A stretch of DNA of 64,000 nt from Eurosta solidaginis (lineage: Eukaryota; Arthropoda; Insecta; Diptera; Tephritidae), in the NCBI RefSeq assembly GCF_040869045.1, contig NC_090322.1:269664662-269728661 (forward strand). The letters run 5' to 3'. The translations under genes were made by a program, and so were the position numbers. Of this stretch, positions 55,101-61,100 are shown one piece after another (position 1 is the stretch's first letter; each line of letters starts with the position of its first letter). Under the pieces are notes generated by a model. The model ran no database searches, was not told the DNA's origin, and saw only the letters and a program-made list of their open reading frames with translations.

Positions 55101-58100
55101 CTATGATGACACCCGTAAGTTCCCATCACTGCATATTTGTTTAGCTTTAGAAGGAAGCTAGTTCATTTTCCATTCAATTATGGCCATAAGGACTTTCCTC
55201 GAAATATAGCTCTTTTTGCGGCCAATACCTGCTAGAACACTTGTAGAGAAATCAGGCGAAAAAATACGTTAAAGCCTTCCTGAAGTCCACTGCCAACTGC
55301 GCCTGATATACCCAGGAATGATAACCTTGGCACCTTCACTACCATTTGTTGATTGCTCTTTTTGCCTAGCGACTTCTACCAAATAAGAAATTTATACGTT
55401 AGTATTGGGTGAATGACAGTCCCCAGCTCTTCCCAAAAGTCTTTGGCAGTGTGCTGCCAGAGCCTTTTTTGATCTCACCTCAAGGTTCCTTTTCCAGATT
55501 GATTTGAAATCGAGTTTCATGCAAAAAAAGGTCGTTAGTTAGGAGCTTGGTTCAGGCAGAAAAAGAGCCATTAGTGACCAAAAGTAAAAAGAAAAATAAT
55601 AACAATTTTTCAGAAGAAAACCCATCATTTGGAGAAGAAAGCTAGGGCGGCGGATGAGTTTCGAGATTTTTGTTATCAAGACAGGAGGTGAAGAGAATTC
55701 CAGATGAATTCTCTGTGAACCAACGAATGCCAAACAATGTGTAAAAATCTAAACACTTATTTTTTTCGAAAATTCTATCATGGACGAGAAATGCCATCGT
55801 TTGTACGTCTTTTCACAGCGTCTAGTTCAGGAGTTTTACTTTGACTCTCCCCCGAAAACATTGGCGCAAGAGGGATTCCGACAGGAAAGCAGCAAGTGTA
55901 GCTAAATATGATTTTATGAAAAAAAAAAATATTAAAACGACTAGAAGACCCGGCAGACGTTGTCCTGCCCTAAATTTGGCCTATCTGCATACATTTTAAC
56001 AAGCTTTTTCCGTCTGACTCTGCCCTCGCCCCTCTTCACTCCTTCCTAATCCTTTTATTCACTCCTCCCTCCGTCTTTTTCGCTTCATCTCTCTCCATTT
56101 TCGTCTCATTCTATCTCTTTCTCAATCTCCTTCCCCTTCTCTCTTTTCTCTTCTCTCAATTTCTTCTCATTCTTCTGCATCCCTTATTGCCTGTCCCAGA
56201 GGGTGGTATGTATTTTATTCCAGTCACAGTCCCAGTCTCACTCCGAGTCTCAGTCCCAGTCCCACCGAGTCTCAGTCCTAATCCCAGTCCCAGTCCGCCT
56301 CTGGATAATATATTACTCTGTACTAAAGCACTCATCAACAGCTTTAATTTGATATCCATATTGTATAAACACTGTCTAGGCATTCACTGGCCCACGTTTT
56401 GGCCTATATATCGAGACCCTAGTCACCCAGGGTTATGAAAATTACCCTCTACACAACTAAAGACTCTCCTGAATTAAAAAAAATGTCATAGTACCTCTAG
56501 ATCGTGGGCCCCCTCAGAAACCGCCCCCCCAACCTCTCGGTGGGCCTGGTGATGTGCTATACTTGATATCATTCGCTATTTGCAATAAAATAATATTGCG
56601 ACTATAAACTGAGATATAACCTATCCTATCTCTCAAGTTAGATCAAACTAAACACGGGGTGCAAAACAAATTCAAAATCGGTTAAGTTGTTTAGGAGTCC
56701 ATCGCGCCCAAAAATGTTGTGACACGTGTTTTTTATTTATTAAGATGATAACAAGAAGAGTAAAGTACTGTTTAGAAAAACAAGAATTTTGCAAGTCACA
56801 GTTTTTTCGAAAGCAGTCCTTCCCATTAAATAAGAAGTTGAAGGAAAAAGTTAAAACTAATATGCATATACTTATAGGTAATAAAATTTGTTTGAAAAGT
56901 TTCGATTCGGCTTTTTCAAGCTTTATAAACTTTGATAATTGGAAATTTCATGTGTTAAAAAACATCGTGTGATTAGTTAGTCATTTTTTTCAAATAAATC
57001 GTTAGTGTATATTAAAAGATTTGCGGTTTTTAAAAGCCTTTTGAAAAAAAAAAAAATAAATAAATAAATAAAACAATCCAAAAACTAAATAGATACTGAA
57101 TACATAATATTTGATTAATTAGATATTAGCAAATATTATGTAGCTTACGTCTGTAACTTCGATAACTTCACCCGTGCGCAGATCAAAAACATCGCCATAA
57201 GTACGGCCGTTAATACTGCATTTGTTGAATGTCATTATATTTTGTGTTAGTGTACCGGTTTTATCCGAAAATATATATTGTATTTGACCTAACTCCTCAT
57301 TAAGTGTGGTGGTACGTGCTTTGGCATGCGTTTTTGTGGGTTCATAGTACATTTCTTCATCCCAATTTATGAGAAATGATTGGGCGAAACGTATAACCTG
57401 AGATTTGAAATAATTGTTATTTATATAAATATATATTGTACGGACCAGCATTAAATTCAATTTCAAATTACACTTACCTCTACTGAAACGTAGAGAGATA
57501 TTGGCACAACAGTATTTAAGACGATTGCATAGGAAAAGAAAACCAGCAAACCGATAACGGTAGATCCTTGCGCAACATTTTTCGGTATGATATTCTCCCA
57601 AGGTAAGAACACCTAGGAAAGAAATATTAAATGAAATAACTTATGTGAAAGAGATTTAAGTTAAAACTTGTATGAACGGTAATAATTTAAAGAGCAATAA
57701 ATTGTATAATTTTGTATGAAGTCCGTTATTAAGATAACAAAGAAGTTCCTGCAATTTTTTGAACCTCACTGATCGATTCTTTTCCAATAAACCGGTTTTT
57801 AATGGCAAAAGAGAGAAGAGAGCTTCCTAAGTCCCCAAAAAAATGTATATTTGTTTGCGGAAAATCTGAGATATGTAGGATGCTTACAATAATTTCCTGA
57901 GATTTTTCGAATCTACCTGTGAGTTATGACGATACAATGACACTATACGTCCATGTGATGGCAGTAACTACCAAGATAAATAAAGTCTTTATAAACTAAA
58001 ATTTATTTACTACTTAGTACATCATTTTGGCAACGCAAGCAAGTTTATGGTGATAGTTGGGGGCTGTTAGCGATACAATTGGTCTACACGTCTATGATGA

Positions 58101-61100
58101 CCTAGAAAACTTTCAATCGTTAACGTGGCAAATTAGCTGGCTCCACATTATACATAGATCTTTGCTGATAGTTTCTCTGAAATGCATGGTGATGATCTGA
58201 GTACAATTAACATTTACGGCCTTTTACATCTTGGTAAATGGAAAGTTTTTTTAAGACAGTGGTAATTTTTTTACTCTAATTTACCTCTAACGTACTATGT
58301 TCAAGTTCTGTATAGTTATTCATCTATTCATCTTAAGAATGCTTGTATGATGGCTCTTAAAAACTCTATTGGACTACAATTGCTTCCAGTTATCACCCAC
58401 GTTAATTTAGTTCTGAGAGTTACGACTATTAAAAAATCCCATGGGTTCAATATTCGCCGTGGAAACTCATCGGTTATCTCATTGTAGGTAGCCAACTTAA
58501 CAGCCCTCCTTGTGCGAGGATCTTATAGGATGAAAGACCGTCGTATTATATACATATGAAGCCGTTTCGATATGATACAGAAGTAATTTATATTCGTAGG
58601 AAATCTGGCAACTTTGCTGCCCCTATTGGTGGAGCATAGACCTGGCGAGCGCAGGCCACAAATACAATTCGTGCTCAACCTTTTCTTCGAGCGGCTCGAA
58701 CTTCGTACAGTTGCTGTCACTGACAAATTGATAAAATATGATAAAAAATCATAATCTTTTAAATATGTATATTCTTTTATTAAAGTTTTTAGATGATTGG
58801 TAAAGGCAAAATTATATATACATATGTCCTTCCACCCTGTTATTTTTGTAAATTTCCAAGATAGCCGCATAGATAGAGAGGTGCACCGGAGATCGATCAA
58901 TTCTTAAATATCATATTTAGGATGCGACTGCATACATTGATAGCTTCTTGCCTAGATTATGGCGTACTTGGGAAGCTTATTATGGGTATTTGACTAGGAA
59001 AATCGTGCGAAGGAGAGAGACAGAGACTGAGAAAGCTATGGAGGTAGAAAGGTAGAGAGAGAGGATGGAAAGAAAGGATAGAAATACACGAAGAGGGAGA
59101 GAAATGCAGAGAGAGAAGTAGGGTGAGGGAGGAGCAAATAAAAAATATGAATATGGATTAATAGTCATATGGATTAATAGTCATAGAACCTCGTTCGCCG
59201 GATCTGCTAGTTTATATGTATATAGATTAGGGCGTTCAACGACAGAAAACAATTTGTGTACCTGAAAATGCTGTCCAATAAAACTTTCCCAAATGGCACA
59301 GGCCAACGTGAAGAAAGCGCAAATGGAAAGTAGAAAAAGTACAATCTAGAAAACAAAAAAGTATTAAAAATAAATATGTACATATACAATAAAATAAAAA
59401 TTTTCACACTCACCCCAATTATAATAAAATTTAACAGTCTATCAACGCCAGTACTCTTGAATTGTGTTTTTCCCGAATTTTGCATAAGTTTTGTATCTTT
59501 ACCAGCAAATATAACAACTCCATAGCACCATTGCGTATTTCTTAGTACACAGCCTCTTAATAGGATTTTCTCGTTATCGAGCGCATATCTTTGGTTTCGC
59601 CATATTAGGGTGCCTTCAAATTTATTTAACAAATTATTTGGACGCTCGCATATAATTTCACCATTGAAATTCCACAATAGATCATGACGCTGTCCCAGCT
59701 CTGTGATTTCGGGTAGGCATTGCTTACATTTTAAATTCGTTTCCCCGTCCAATTCGGCCGTCTCAATGAAGCACAATCCATTTGGTTCGGATGTTGTAAG
59801 CAACAAAATATCGGCTGCCACAAATTGATTGTTCTCCAAACGTATCACATCGCCAACCTATGATAAGAATTAAAACACACGTATGTATTTATGTATGTAC
59901 ATATATTGATATTGCGCTTTTTTCTTTAATTTCTATCACTAATCCTCGCAAGCGCCTGTTATTCACAACCGGCCTATAAATATTTCAAAGCTATAGCCTA
60001 AGCTTATTATGCACAATCGGGGGTTTTCACATCAAGATGAGGTGGCACCACAACCCGTCGCCACAAGTGTCCGCCTTCAATGTGCAAAAGAACCTCCCAA
60101 TCTCGAAACTAAAGACATAAATAAAATCAAAAAAAATTTTTTTTAAATAATTCAAATGCCGTAATTGTTGTTGTATTGTACTATCAGAAAAAATAATAAA
60201 ATAGTTTAAAAAACAAACTCGATTAGACTACTCGACTTCCGAAACCACGAAAGCAGATAAAATTGAAAACCAAAATATAAACGAGCGGTTGTTTTTGTAG
60301 CGATAAGGTTACTCCCCGAAGGCTTTGGGGTGTGATGGTCCTTTGCCGGATACAGATCCGGTACGCTCCGGTAACACAGCACCATTAAGGTGCTAGCCCG
60401 ACCAACTCGGGAACGAGTTATATTGCCGCATTAAACCTTCAGGCCATCCATCCCTCCCCACCCCCAAGTTCCATTAGGAGTTTGGGGTCGCCAGAGCCTC
60501 GTCTGATAGTGAAACGGGATTCGCCGCTCGAAGGTGAGGTTGGCAATTGGGTTGGAGAAGCTATATATTGCGCTACACAACCCCTTGAATCCCTAAACGC
60601 AAGTCTGAAATTACAGAAGGGTTGAAGAAACTGATTGAAAGTTGAGCAATAATATAAACGACCGGTTCACACTTGCTTTTTTCCAAGGTCTGCTTCTTTT
60701 TCGGATTATGTAACCTTTTCTGTTCCAGTTACTTTTTCGGTTATGTAACTTTTTGAAATCGGCTACTTTTTATGACTGCAGTTAATTTTTGGATTCGTTT
60801 ACTTTGTCCCGATTACAATCCAGAAGTGGTCTCGAAAATTTATTAACCCAAGCGTAAGCTCGAAACTATTTTGAAATTGCCCTGCGCACAATTAAAATAA
60901 AATAATAAAAAAAAATTTTTTTAAGTTAAAAGGTTTTATTGAAAACAATACTTACATTAAGTAGTAATACTACTAAAAGATAGAAAATAATTAGGTAGGT
61001 CCGAGGTATTAGTCATGACACTCCTCATCAATCTAGGGCATTCATCAGACAAATAAATAAAAGCGTTGGGCGCGTGAAAGTTCTAAAAATGTGAGGCGTA

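Noticed and set aside
54926..55144. 72-codon plus-strand frame
   Set aside because: No motif, no splice context and no conserved neighbour; treated as chance.
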